This document shows positions 8,895 through 17,343 of a stretch of 64,000 nucleotides of DNA, piece after piece. This DNA comes from VRUE01 sp963725085 (GTDB lineage: Bacteria > Actinomycetota > Thermoleophilia > Solirubrobacterales > 70-9). The DNA lies in NCBI GenBank assembly GCA_963725085.1, contig CAVRXM010000001.1:1054001-1118000 (forward strand), read 5' to 3'. Positions within the stretch are counted from its first letter, which is position 1; the number at the start of each line of letters is the position of its first letter. The notes under the pieces are model-generated. The model worked only from the letters and a program-made list of their open reading frames with translations, was not told the origin of the DNA and ran no database searches. A program made the translations under genes and the position numbers.

Positions 8895-9491
8895 CTAGGC
8901 GTCGAGCCAGGTCCCGCTCGGCCCGAGGTTGTGGAGCGGGGTCCCACCGACCCGGCTCTCGCACCCCCACGACTCGTGGATATGGCCGCAGACCGCGAGC
9001 CGCGGCCGCTTCTCCTCGATCGCGCGCAGCAGCGCCTCGCTGCCGAAGTGATCGCCGGAGCCGTTCGTGTCGCAATGGCCCTGCGGCGGTGAGTGGAGGA
9101 CGAGGACCGCGCCCTCGGGGCAGGCGGCGAGCCGTTCCGCCGCGGCCTCGTCGTCGAGGTCGAAGCTCCAATCCCACGGCGTCACCGGGATTCCGGCGCC
9201 GAGGCCGAAGAACTCGACCCCCTCGATCTCGGCGCCGCCGCCGTGCAGGACCGTCGCGGCGCTCCACCCGGCCGCCGCCTCGCGCAGCGCGTCCTCGGTC
9301 TCGTTGTTGCCGGGGACGAGGACGGTCGGGGTCGAGATCGAGGCCAGCGCCCCGATCGTCTCGTCCAGCCCCTCGTGGATCGAGGCGAAGTCGCCGGCGC
9401 CGATCACGACGTCCGCGTCCGCCGACATCTCGGCCAGCTCGGCCGCCTGGCCGAGATCGCGGTGAAGGTCGCTGAATGCGAGGATCCTCAC
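8895..9491 (-). CDS. Calcineurin-like metallophosphoesterase
   Basis: 198 residues from GTG 9491. The start is placed where the fold begins (VRILAFSDLHRD); the longer open frame upstream to 9584 is not needed. Metal ligands are visible in order: SDLH, IGAGDF, PGNNE, LHSPPQGH and CGHIHES. This is the compact YfcE/TTHA0053-like class of phosphodiesterase; the substrate cannot be told. A TAGGTT box lies 7 nt before the start with no Shine-Dalgarno sequence, suggesting a leaderless mRNA. Confidence 0.82.
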   Translation of the reverse strand: MRILAFSDLHRDLGQAAELAEMSADADVVIGAGDFASIHEGLDETIGALASISTPTVLVPGNNETEDALREAAAGWSAATVLHGGGAEIEGVEFFGLGAGIPVTPWDWSFDLDDEAAAERLAACPEGAVLVLHSPPQGHCDTNGSGDHFGSEALLRAIEEKRPRLAVCGHIHESWGCESRVGGTPLHNLGPSGTWLDA

Positions 9492-9498
9492 GGCTCCA

Positions 9499-9504
9499 AA
9501 CCTA
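9499..9504 (-). promoter_or_regulatory. -10 box of the metallophosphoesterase gene
   Basis: Minus-strand TAGGTT 7 nt before GTG 9491; no Shine-Dalgarno sequence. Confidence 0.4.
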
Positions 9505-9604
9505 GCGGCTCGGCCCGGGTCCGTCCTGGCCCGAAACGGCTTCGCGTCGGGCCTGATTCGGGCCAGGAGGCCTAAAAGCGACACGAATCGGGAACCGGGT
9601 TGCT

Positions 9605-9889
9605 GTGAGCGGCATGGTCATGAGCCAGGAGCTGCGGGCGGCGATCGCCGAGCTCACCCGCGATGGGCGGCCCACCTCCCGCAGCGAGGTCTACGAGACC
9701 TATTTCCGCGACGCCGATCGAGCCAAGTTCGAGCAGACGCTCCATTTCCTCAGCGGGGAAGGAATCGTCGCCAACCGCCCGCACCCGCGCGACCCGCGCG
9801 ATCGAGTGCTGATGCTCACCGACATGGGCCGCTCGCCGCGGGTCCCCTATGGCGCGATCGAGCGCGGCAGGCGGCGTAGGCGCGGCTGA
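9605..9889 (+). CDS. Small conserved-looking hypothetical protein, winged-helix-like
   Basis: About 94 residues from GTG 9605 (ATG 9614 and ATG 9620 are alternatives). The sequence alternates helices ELRAAIAELTRDG, SRSEVYETYFRDADRAKFEQTLHFLSGEGIV and a beta-wing-like RDPRDRVLMLTDMG, which resembles a small winged helix that could bind DNA. The C-terminus is Arg-rich (RGRRRRRG). I do not recognise a named family; function unknown. Confidence 0.5.
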   Translation: MSGMVMSQELRAAIAELTRDGRPTSRSEVYETYFRDADRAKFEQTLHFLSGEGIVANRPHPRDPRDRVLMLTDMGRSPRVPYGAIERGRRRRRG

Positions 9890-9975
9890 GCGCTAGCCCG
9901 ACGGGATCGCGCTCTGCTCGTGACCGTCTCGTGCCCGAATTCGCCGCAAACCGCTCTGGAATGCGGCCAAACTCA

Positions 9976-10320
9976 TTAGAACCAGTACTGGACGGCGAGC
10001 CCTTCCCGGCCCTTCTGGTGGGCGATGTGGGCGTAGGTCGTCGGCGGGGCTTCGCCCCCTTTCTCATCGCCGCGAAGTCCTTCGCGTGGACGCAGGTGTC
10101 CCGCCAGCTCGCCGTCGAGCCCTTCGACTTCAAGCACCACCATCGGGTTCCCGAGCACGGTGTCGACGGTGGTCGACTCGTACTGCTCCTCGGCGGTGTC
10201 GCAGGGTGGGTCTTCCTGGGCCCTGATTTCGAGCCGCGGCGAGTAGGCCTGGATCAGCCGTTCGGCAGGACGCGGCCGCAGCGCCCACGCAACGTAACGT
10301 CTCCCCCAGCGGCGCTGATA
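9976..10320 (-). pseudogene. Truncated remnant of a Vps62/DUF946-like protein
   Basis: The minus-strand frame reads YQRRWGRRYVAWALRPRP, then LIQAYSPRLEIRAQEDPPCD, EEQYESTTVDTVLGNPMVVL, and ends YAHIAHQKGREGLAVQYWF followed by TAA at 9976. The order 'PRLEIRAQE..C', 'YEPTTVDTVLGNP', 'YAHIxxxxGRxxLQYWFFY' matches the N-terminal half of Vps62/DUF946-like proteins, in which the chain continues after YWF. No canonical start codon is seen at the 5' end. It is probably a gene stump. The family call is from motif memory only. Confidence 0.4.
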
Positions 10321-10335
10321 ATCTCGCCCGCGCTC

Positions 10336-10509
10336 ATGCCCGGAATCTTCTGGATAGGCTTCGGACTCGCCGCCTCCGGCATTCTCGTCGGCCTCATCGC
10401 CGGCGCCCGCTCGCGGAGCACCGGGGTCCTCACCGGCCTCGCGATCGGCGCCTTCCTCGGCCTGATGGCGGGCTTCCCGCTGCTCGCGATCGGCCTCTCG
10501 ACCAGCTGA
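10336..10509 (+). CDS. Small two-helix membrane protein
   Basis: 57 residues from ATG 10336. Two hydrophobic segments (IFWIGFGLAASGILVGLIAG and GVLTGLAIGAFLGLMAGFPL) are separated by a short basic loop (ARSRST), giving a hairpin in the membrane with Gly-rich helices. No family is recognised. The YrhK-like gene's frame begins at its stop codon (CTGA), so the two are likely co-expressed. Confidence 0.5.
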   Translation: MPGIFWIGFGLAASGILVGLIAGARSRSTGVLTGLAIGAFLGLMAGFPLLAIGLSTS

Positions 10510-11390
10510 CCTCCGCAGCCCCGGCCAGATCCGTCGAGGGGCCCGGCGAGTGGGGCAAGTCGGAGGCCGACGGCGCCGGCCCGTTCACGACCCGGGTCAG
10601 ATGGCGGCTGCCGCAGGGCGGTGGTGCCGTCTGGAACTCGCGCGCAGCGCGCAGGCGCGGCTGGATCGACCTCGTCTCCGACGCCGGTGATGTGACCCAC
10701 GTCGTCGCGGCGCCGAAGACCTTGCGCCGATTGCGGCGGGTCAACTGGGTCGCGGCCACCGCCTTCCTGGTCGGTGGCTCGCTGTTCGCGCTCGGAGCGG
10801 CACTGGCCGAGTCAGGGGTCGCGGCGCGGACGACCTGCTGGATCTACCTGTTCGGCGGGGTCTTCTTCTCGACCGGCGGCTACGCGACGCTGCTGCAGGT
10901 CGTGAACGGGCCGCGCGCGGTCGACGCCGACGGGATCCTCGCCGCCGGCCGCTGGCGGTGGTGGGCGCGAGAACCGCGCAGGCTCGAGTGGCTGAGCGCC
11001 GCGGCCCTCTTCCTCGGCACACTGGTCTTCGGCGTGCTTCTCGTCGACTCGTTCATCGAAGGGCTGAGCGGGAGCGCCGAGAACCGCCTGGTCTGGTCGC
11101 CCGACATGATCGGGTGCACGCTCTTCGTGATCTCCGGCCAGATGGCGATCGCCGAGGTCTGCCATCGGCGCTGGTGCTGGCGCAGCCGCGACCTCGGATG
11201 GTGGATCGTGATGGTCAACCAGTTGGGCTCGGTCCTCTTCCTGGCGTCGGCGGTCGCTTCGTTCGCCCGCCCCGTCGGCGGCGAGGTGCTGAGCGAGGCG
11301 GTCGCCAACTGGGGCACCCTGACCGGCGCGCTCTGCTTCGCTGTCGCCGGCGGCCTCCAGGAGCTCGAGCGCCCGGACGTCGGCGCTTGA
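10506..11390 (+). CDS. YrhK-like membrane protein
   Basis: Up to 294 residues. The first GTG (10692) would start at THVVAAPK, but the same frame upstream to 10506 is codon-biased like a gene and reads SVEGPGEWGKSEADGAGPF and RVRWRLPQGGGAVWNSRAAR, so the real start is earlier. The only candidate overlapping the previous stop is CTG 10506 (CTGA). Six hydrophobic segments follow (for example VAATAFLVGGSLFALGA, CWIYLFGGVFFSTGGYATLL, GWWIVMVNQLGSVLFL). The paired 'GS..FxxGS..' helices resemble YrhK-like domains. Function unknown. Confidence 0.6.
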   Translation: MTSAAPARSVEGPGEWGKSEADGAGPFTTRVRWRLPQGGGAVWNSRAARRRGWIDLVSDAGDVTHVVAAPKTLRRLRRVNWVAATAFLVGGSLFALGAALAESGVAARTTCWIYLFGGVFFSTGGYATLLQVVNGPRAVDADGILAAGRWRWWAREPRRLEWLSAAALFLGTLVFGVLLVDSFIEGLSGSAENRLVWSPDMIGCTLFVISGQMAIAEVCHRRWCWRSRDLGWWIVMVNQLGSVLFLASAVASFARPVGGEVLSEAVANWGTLTGALCFAVAGGLQELERPDVGA

Positions 11391-11444
11391 GCGGAATCGC
11401 CCCGGGGTAGTAGAACCAGAAGCCCGCGAGAGGAAGGAAGGTCG

Positions 11445-12284
11445 ATGGTCGAAGTCACCGCGATCCCGCAGATCGAGCTCCACGACGGCGTCGAGATCCC
11501 CCAGCTCGGGTTCGGCGTCTTCCAGGTGCCGCCCGAGGACACGAGGTCCGTCGTTGAGGACGCGCTCGAGGTGGGATACCGGCACATCGACACCGCCGGC
11601 GCCTACCGCAACGAGAAGGGGGTCGGCGAGGCGATCGCCGCATCCGGCATCCCCCGCGATTACCTCTTCGTCACCACCAAGCTCTGGAACTCCCAGCAGG
11701 GCTACGACGAGGCGCTCGCCGGCTTCGAGTCGAGTCTCGGCAGGCTCGGGCTCGACCAGGTCGACCTCTATCTGATCCACTGGCCGATGCCGACCGAGGA
11801 TCTCTTCGTCGACACCTGGCGGGCGTTCGAACGGATCCACGAGGAGGGCGGCGCCCGCACCATCGGCGTCTCGAACTTCAGGGTCGAGGACCTCGAGCGC
11901 CTCGAGGAGGAGACCTCGACCCGGCCGACCGTGAACCAGATCGAGCTCCATCCCTGGCTCCAGCAGGCGGAGCTGCGCCAGTGGCACGCCGAACACGGCG
12001 TCGCGACCGAGGCATGGAGCCCGCTCGCCAAGTCCTGGCGCCTCGACGACGAGACGATCGCCTCGATCGCCTCCGCCCACGGCAAGTCCCCGGCCCAGGC
12101 GATTCTCCGCTGGCACATCCAGCTCGGCAACATCGTCTTCCCGAAATCGGTGACGCCGGAGCGGATCCGGGAGAACATCGACATCTTCGACTTCGAGCTC
12201 AGCGACGAGGAGATGGGGCAGATCGAAGGGCTCGAGTCGGGCGAGCGGACCGGCCCCGACCCGTCCGAGTTCGTCGCTCCCTAG
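11445..12284 (+). CDS. Aldo/keto reductase (2,5-diketo-D-gluconate reductase type)
   Basis: 279 residues with AGGAAGGAAGG before ATG 11445. The AKR tetrad is visible: GYRHIDTAGAYRNE (Asp and Tyr), FVTTKLWNSQQG (Lys) and DLYLIHWP (His). GVSNFRVEDL and FPKSVTPERIRENIDIFDF bind NADPH. These cytosolic (alpha/beta)8 enzymes reduce aldehydes and ketones. Sequence alone does not fix the natural substrate. It converges with ltrA, the stop codons overlapping at CTAG. Confidence 0.88.
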   Translation: MVEVTAIPQIELHDGVEIPQLGFGVFQVPPEDTRSVVEDALEVGYRHIDTAGAYRNEKGVGEAIAASGIPRDYLFVTTKLWNSQQGYDEALAGFESSLGRLGLDQVDLYLIHWPMPTEDLFVDTWRAFERIHEEGGARTIGVSNFRVEDLERLEEETSTRPTVNQIELHPWLQQAELRQWHAEHGVATEAWSPLAKSWRLDDETIASIASAHGKSPAQAILRWHIQLGNIVFPKSVTPERIRENIDIFDFELSDEEMGQIEGLESGERTGPDPSEFVAP

Positions 12285-13474
12285 CGGTCAGGCGCCGCTT
12301 CGGGGCGCCGCAGTTGCGCCCGGTTCTCGCCGTAGCTGCGGGTCTCGATCACGATCAGGGCCCAGATCAGGACGTTGGCGATCGCGAGCGCGACGACCGC
12401 CGGAATGTCCGTCGTGACCGGGACCAGGATCAGGAGGGCGATCGCGAGCACGAGACGGCGCCTGTTCAGCGTGTGGACGTGGCGCCAGCGGAAGGCCACC
12501 ATCGCCAGCAGGTAGATCGCGAGGCCGCCGAGCAGGGCGAAGGCCGGGACCGCGTCGAGGTGGCCGTCGAAGTGGCCGATCGTCTTCTTCAGGCCGAGGG
12601 CGACGAGGACGATCCCGGCGACCATCGGCAGGTGCAGGTATGAGTAGGAGTCGCGGGCCATCGTGTTCTGGATCACCCCGGGCTCGGCCGACGCGAGCCG
12701 TTTTCCCGAGACCAGGGCGACGACGTCGAAGTAGATCCACCACATCGCCGCGGTCAGCGCCACTCCGAGCACCGCCGCGGCGCCGATCCCGAAGCTGAGC
12801 TCGCCCGAGGCCCCGACCCCGATCGCGACGATCGACTCGCCGAGGGCGATGATCACGATCAGCCCGTGGCGCTCGGCGAAGTGCTCGGGGTGCAGCCGCC
12901 AGCCCGCGGGCGGGATCAGGTAGGGGCCGGCGAGGTCGAGGAAAAGGGCGAGCGCCCAGATCGCCCCCTGGGCGGTGCCGTCGAAGAGCGAGGCCACGGC
13001 CAGCAGGGTCACCGCGATCGCGGTGCTGATCGCGAGGCCGAGGACCGAGTGGCGGAGGGCGTCGTCGTCGGGGCTGGCGAGGATGAAGAGGCCGATCTGG
13101 GCGACGCGGACCAGGCCGTAGGCGAGAGCGAAGACCAGGCCGAGCTTCCCGAACGCCTGCGGGACGCAGAGCGCGACGATCAGCAGCGCAGCCATCGCCC
13201 CGAAGATGACGAGGCGGACCGCTCCCTCCTCGGGGTCGACGACGCTGGTCAGCCACGCGTATCCGACCCAGGCCCACCACAACATCCCGAGGACCAGCAG
13301 GCCCTGGGCAAGGCCCGACCAGGAGGGGTCGTGCGACATCAGCGCCGTGCACTGGGTGATCGCGAGGACGAATACGAGGTCGAAGAAGAGCTCGAGCGGA
13401 GTCACCCGCTCCTCTTCCTCCTCGCGCAGCCGCGGCCGCAGCCGCGGCTGGGTCGTGTGGTCCCCGGTCGTCAT
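12281..13474 (-). CDS. ltrA: Low temperature requirement protein A-like membrane protein
   Basis: 397 residues from ATG 13474, with about ten membrane helices. The N-terminus RVTPLELFFDLVFVLAITQC with VVDPEEGAVRL is the LtrA signature, and AERHGLIVIIALGESIVAIG is the family's most conserved helix. LtrA was named from a cold-sensitive Listeria mutant and its biochemical role is unknown. Only 5 nt separate it from the upstream MFS gene, so the two likely share a transcript. Confidence 0.85.
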   Translation of the reverse strand: MTTGDHTTQPRLRPRLREEEEERVTPLELFFDLVFVLAITQCTALMSHDPSWSGLAQGLLVLGMLWWAWVGYAWLTSVVDPEEGAVRLVIFGAMAALLIVALCVPQAFGKLGLVFALAYGLVRVAQIGLFILASPDDDALRHSVLGLAISTAIAVTLLAVASLFDGTAQGAIWALALFLDLAGPYLIPPAGWRLHPEHFAERHGLIVIIALGESIVAIGVGASGELSFGIGAAAVLGVALTAAMWWIYFDVVALVSGKRLASAEPGVIQNTMARDSYSYLHLPMVAGIVLVALGLKKTIGHFDGHLDAVPAFALLGGLAIYLLAMVAFRWRHVHTLNRRRLVLAIALLILVPVTTDIPAVVALAIANVLIWALIVIETRSYGENRAQLRRPEAAPDR

Positions 13475-13479
13475 CGCGG

Positions 13480-15042
13480 CTAGGAGTCTTCCTCGTGGTA
13501 GCGCTCGAGCAACGCTCTTTCCTGATCGTGCCCGGGGAAGAGGAAAAAGACCAGCGCGGCGCCGAGCACGATCGCGGCGATGCCGGCGGCATAGGCCCAT
13601 TCGTCGCCCTGGAGGAAGGAGGTTTGCGCGGCGGGGACGATCTTGTCGGCGTATTCGGGGTAGCGGTGGGCGAGGTCGGCGGCGCCGGCGAACGACTTGG
13701 TCAGGGTCGCCTGGACTTCTTCGTTGATCTGCCCGGCCTTCGGCGAAGCCTGGATCGCTTCGTTCGCCGCCGACGTGTAGCCGGCGGTGAGCAGGGCGCC
13801 GAAGATCGATTGCATGATCGCGCCGCCGAGGTCGCGCTGGAGGTCGGCGGTTGCGGACGCCATCCCGGCCCGTCTGACCGGGACCGAGCCGGTCAGCGAC
13901 CTCGAAGCGGGGGTGCCCGCGAAGCCGACGCCGATCCCGACCAGCGCGTAGCCGAGGCCGACCTTCCAGTATTCGACCCCGTCCTTCCAGAGCAGCAGCA
14001 TCGTGAGGAAGCCGAGCAGGCAGAAGAGATACCCGAGCAGCAGCGTGAACCGCGCCCCGTGAGTCTCGACCAGGCGCGCCGAGCGGGGCGCGACGACGAC
14101 CATGAAGGCGGCGCCGGGGAGGATCGCGGCGCCGGCCCCGAGGGTCGAGTATTCGAGCACGTTCTGGAGGAATTGCTGGCCGATGAACATCGCCCCCATC
14201 AGCGAGCCGAAGACGATGATCCCGGCGCAGGCGGCGACCCAGAAGATCCGCCGCGAGGCGACCTCGAGGTCGTAGAGCGGGTTGGAGGCGCGCCGCTGGC
14301 TCCAGATGAAGACGGCCGCAGCGACCACCGCGACCACCCCGAACCAGATCGCGAGCGTCCCGTCGCCTTCGACGGGAGCGAAGTTGACCGCCATCACCAG
14401 CGAGCCGACGAACACGATCGAGACCGGGCCGCCGAGGTTGTCCACCGGCGCGGTCGTCTCGTTGACGTTGGCCGGGATGTAGCGCCAGGCGAGGAACAGC
14501 GCCAACGCCGCCAGCGGGATCGTGATCAGGAACACCGAGCCCCAATCGAACCCTTCGAGCAGGGCGCCCGAGGCGAGCGGCCCGAGCGCCGCGATCGCTC
14601 CGCCGATCGCCGACCAGAGCGCGATCGCCCGGGTCCGGGCGCCGCCCGACCAGAGCGCGGTGATCAGTGCCAGCGTGGTGGGGAACGCCATCCCGGCGGC
14701 GACGCCGCCGAGAACCCGGGCGAGGAAGAGGACGTTGATCGACGGCGCCAGTCCCGCCAGCAGCGAGATCGGGATCGAGAGGCTCATCCCGAGCAGGACC
14801 ATCCCCTTGCGGCCGTAGCGGTCGCCGAGCGCCCCGAGGTAGAGGACGGACCCGGCGAGGCCGAGCGAGTACCCGACCGCGACGAGGTTGAGTTCGGTCT
14901 GACCGGCGTTGAACGCTTCGCCGATGTCCGGCAGCGCGACGTTGGCGACCGCGAGGTTGAGGTTGGCGACCGCGGCGACCAGGATCAGCGCCGCGAGGAC
15001 CAATGGCGCGCGCTTCGGGCTTTCCTCGCTCATCCCGCTCAT
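13480..15042 (-). CDS. MFS multidrug-type transporter (14-helix DHA2 class)
   Basis: 520 residues from ATG 15042, placed by topology; the open frame further upstream is antisense to the neighbouring gene. The motif GALGDRYGRKGMVLLG is the MFS motif A between helices 2 and 3, and the length with about 14 hydrophobic segments suggests the DHA2 drug:H+ antiporter group. GVGFAGTPASRSLTGSVP, then GMASATADLQRDLGGAIMQS, is the motif C-like region. The substrate is unknown. A TAGGTT box 8 nt before the start suggests a leaderless promoter. Confidence 0.85.
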   Translation of the reverse strand: MSGMSEESPKRAPLVLAALILVAAVANLNLAVANVALPDIGEAFNAGQTELNLVAVGYSLGLAGSVLYLGALGDRYGRKGMVLLGMSLSIPISLLAGLAPSINVLFLARVLGGVAAGMAFPTTLALITALWSGGARTRAIALWSAIGGAIAALGPLASGALLEGFDWGSVFLITIPLAALALFLAWRYIPANVNETTAPVDNLGGPVSIVFVGSLVMAVNFAPVEGDGTLAIWFGVVAVVAAAVFIWSQRRASNPLYDLEVASRRIFWVAACAGIIVFGSLMGAMFIGQQFLQNVLEYSTLGAGAAILPGAAFMVVVAPRSARLVETHGARFTLLLGYLFCLLGFLTMLLLWKDGVEYWKVGLGYALVGIGVGFAGTPASRSLTGSVPVRRAGMASATADLQRDLGGAIMQSIFGALLTAGYTSAANEAIQASPKAGQINEEVQATLTKSFAGAADLAHRYPEYADKIVPAAQTSFLQGDEWAYAAGIAAIVLGAALVFFLFPGHDQERALLERYHEEDS

Positions 15043-15050
15043 CGCGGCCA

Positions 15051-15056
15051 AACCTA
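15051..15056 (-). promoter_or_regulatory. -10 box of the MFS gene
   Basis: Minus-strand TAGGTT 8 nt before ATG 15042; no Shine-Dalgarno sequence. Confidence 0.4.
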
Positions 15057-15081
15057 CCCGAGCCTGCGAGGATTTCCGGCG

Positions 15082-16080
15082 ATGAGCGGGAAGCGGCCGG
15101 AGGCGCCGCGAACGGAGAGGATGCTGCCCGGCGTCTGGCGGCTGCGGCTGCCGCTCCCCTGGCCGGGTGTCCCGCACGGGAACGTCTGGGCGGTCGCCGC
15201 CGACGGCGGCGTCGTCCTCTTCGACACCGGAATGGGCGGCCGCGGGCGGTTGCGCCAGTTCGACCTCGCCCTCGCCCAGGCCGGGTTCGGGCTCGAGGAC
15301 GTGAAGCTATTGGTCTGCACCCACTCCCACACCGACCACTACGGGCTCGCGGCGCCGATCGTCGAGGAAGCCGGGTGCGAGCTCTGGATGCACCCGAGGT
15401 GGGGCCACATCCGGCTCTTGGCGGACGACCCCGCCGCGGCGCTCGAGCACCGGATCGAGGTTGCGCGCCAGAGCGGCGTCCCCCCCGCGGCGCTGGAGCG
15501 CTACCGCGAGTCGCGCAGGGACGACGGCGAGACCGGCGTCGAAGCGATCGTCGAGCCCGACCGCGAGCTTCTGCCCGGGGTCGAGGTCGAGACCGACCTC
15601 GGGGCCTGGCAGGTGCACGAGACCCCCGGCCATGCGCCGTCCCATGTTGTCCTGCACCAGCCCGAGCGCAAGCTGATGATCAGCGGCGACCACCTGCTGG
15701 GTCGGACGGTGCTCTTCTTCGACCACGGCCACAGCCCCGACCCGGTTGGGGAATTCCTCGGCAGCCTCGACGAGATCGAGCCGCTCGACGTCGACCTCTG
15801 CCTGCCCGGGCACGGCCGGCCGTTCCGCGAACCGGAGACGAAGATCGCCGAGGCGAGGGCCCAGGTCGACCAGCTGCTCGGGAAGGTGCGCGGCTCGCTC
15901 GCCGAAGCCGAGCGCCAGCCGTTCGAGATCGTCGCCGAGATCGTCGGCCCCGACAACGTCAACTCGCCGGCCAGCGCCTGGGCGCTCCAGATCGTCCTCT
16001 CGAGCCTCGATCACCTGCGGATCCTCGGCGAGGCGGAGCCGGTCGAGGGGACCGACCCCCAGCGCTGGAAGCTCCTCTGA
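15082..16080 (+). CDS. Metallo-beta-lactamase fold hydrolase
   Basis: 332 residues from ATG 15082. Zinc ligands are THSHTDH near residue 80, HAPSH near 190, SGDHLL and a late LPGHGRP. The extended C-terminal helices (EARAQVDQLLGKVRG, then ASAWALQIVLSSLDHL) match the MBL proteins related to hydroxyacylglutathione hydrolase and LACTB2. A thioester, lactone or RNA substrate cannot be told apart here. It is divergent from the MFS gene with 39 nt between starts. Confidence 0.82.
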   Translation: MSGKRPEAPRTERMLPGVWRLRLPLPWPGVPHGNVWAVAADGGVVLFDTGMGGRGRLRQFDLALAQAGFGLEDVKLLVCTHSHTDHYGLAAPIVEEAGCELWMHPRWGHIRLLADDPAAALEHRIEVARQSGVPPAALERYRESRRDDGETGVEAIVEPDRELLPGVEVETDLGAWQVHETPGHAPSHVVLHQPERKLMISGDHLLGRTVLFFDHGHSPDPVGEFLGSLDEIEPLDVDLCLPGHGRPFREPETKIAEARAQVDQLLGKVRGSLAEAERQPFEIVAEIVGPDNVNSPASAWALQIVLSSLDHLRILGEAEPVEGTDPQRWKLL

Positions 16081-16101
16081 GGCCGATAGCCTCTCCCGGC
16101 A

Positions 16102-16545
16102 ATGGCCAGCTTCACCCTGATCCGCGAGATCGACGCCCCGCCCGAGGTGGTCTTCGAGCTTCTAACCGACCACCGCGGCTATGCCGACCTGACCCCGCTT
16201 CGCCGCGTCGACATCGAGCGTGAGGGGGACCCGGCGCCGAACGGGGCCGGCGCGATCAGGGTCCTCCATGCCATCGGGCCGCCACTGCGCGAGGAAGTGC
16301 TGACCTACGTTCCCCCGAGCCGGTTCTCCTACAAGGTGCTCTCCGGGCTGCCCGTTCGCGACCACGTCGGGACCGTCGAGCTGAGCGAGCACGGCGGCGG
16401 CACCCAGGTCGTGTACGCGATACGGATGAACCCGACGGTCCCGGTGGTCGGCGGCGCGGTCGTCGCGGGCGTCCGCCAGGGGGTCAAGCAGCTCCTCAAA
16501 GGGGTCACCGCCGAGGCCGAGCGGCGCGCCGCCGCCGCTGCCTGA
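16102..16545 (+). CDS. SRPBCC (polyketide cyclase/dehydrase-like) protein
   Basis: 147 residues beginning FTLIREIDAPPEVVFELLTD, the first strand and helix of the START/SRPBCC fold, followed by PNGAGAIRVLHAIGPPLREEVL, RFSYKVLSGLPVRDHVGTVEL and a long closing helix (GGAVVAGVRQGVKQLLKGV). It likely binds a hydrophobic ligand in the cytosol. A TAGCCT box 9 nt before ATG and the lack of a Shine-Dalgarno sequence suggest its own leaderless promoter. Confidence 0.75.
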   Translation: MASFTLIREIDAPPEVVFELLTDHRGYADLTPLRRVDIEREGDPAPNGAGAIRVLHAIGPPLREEVLTYVPPSRFSYKVLSGLPVRDHVGTVELSEHGGGTQVVYAIRMNPTVPVVGGAVVAGVRQGVKQLLKGVTAEAERRAAAAA

Positions 16546-16551
16546 GCCCGG

Positions 16552-17319
16552 ATGGGGGCGGGCCTCGACCAGGCGGAGCTGCGGCGGCGGGCGATCGAGG
16601 GCGTCCGCGAGGAGGTCGCGGCATTCGGAAGCGGCGGGCCCAGCTCGCGGTTGATCCGTCGCGAGGGACTGGTCGCGGCGGTGACGCCGGCGACGCCTGA
16701 GCGCTCGCTCTTCAACTCGGTCTTCTTCACCGACGCCGCGGTCCTCGCCGTCGAGCTCGACGGCCTCGCCGACGCCTACCAGGCCGCCGGGGTCCGCGCC
16801 TGGACGGTCTGGGTCCCGGACTCCGAGCGAGCGAGCGCCGAGCTGCTCGCCTCGCGCGGGCACGTCCTCGACGCCGCGCCGCGGGCGATGGCGCTCGAGC
16901 TGGCCGACCTCGCACCGGAGCCGCCGCGGCCCGAGGGGATCGAGCGGCGGCCGGGGGACGCCGCCGGCGCGGCGCTGCTCAATGACCTGGCCTACGGGTA
17001 CGGGCCGGACGGGTTCCGCAGCGCCCTCGCCGCCGAAACCTCGATTCGCTGGCACTTCGCCCACGAGGCAGACGCGCAGGTCTCGTGCGTCGGCGAGATC
17101 CGGGTCGGGGACGACTGCCTGATCACCGGGGTGGCGACCCCGCCCGAGCACCGGCGGCGCGGGATCGCCGGCTGGCTCATCTGGAAGGTCCTCGACGACG
17201 CCCGCGCCGCGGGAATGCGCAGCGGCTCGCTGCAGGCGAGCCGGGCGGGGGCGCCGCTGTACGAGCGGTTGGGCTTCGCCGACCGCGGCTTCATCGAGAT
17301 GTGGGAGCTGCGCCGATGA
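16552..17319 (+). CDS. GNAT-family N-acetyltransferase
   Basis: 255 residues, 6 nt after the SRPBCC gene. The C-terminal half holds the acetyl-CoA loop: CLITGVATPPEHRRRGIAGW (Q/RxxGxG/A variant RRRGIA), then a LGFADRG strand typical of the last GNAT beta-unit. The N-terminal half (AWTVWVPDSERASAELLASRGHVLDAAPRAM) resembles a degenerate first GNAT copy, so this may be a tandem GNAT. Acceptor substrate unknown. Confidence 0.75.
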   Translation: MGAGLDQAELRRRAIEGVREEVAAFGSGGPSSRLIRREGLVAAVTPATPERSLFNSVFFTDAAVLAVELDGLADAYQAAGVRAWTVWVPDSERASAELLASRGHVLDAAPRAMALELADLAPEPPRPEGIERRPGDAAGAALLNDLAYGYGPDGFRSALAAETSIRWHFAHEADAQVSCVGEIRVGDDCLITGVATPPEHRRRGIAGWLIWKVLDDARAAGMRSGSLQASRAGAPLYERLGFADRGFIEMWELRR

Positions 17320-17343
17320 GGAGGGCGGCCGCGTAGTCGAGCG

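Noticed and set aside
9931..10509. 192-residue plus-strand open frame from GTG 9931
   Set aside because: Its first two thirds are antisense to the Vps62-like remnant; only the last 57 residues (from ATG 10336) look like a protein.
13495..16080. 861-residue plus-strand open frame
   Set aside because: Only its last 332 residues (from ATG 15082) are a real gene; the rest is antisense to the MFS gene.
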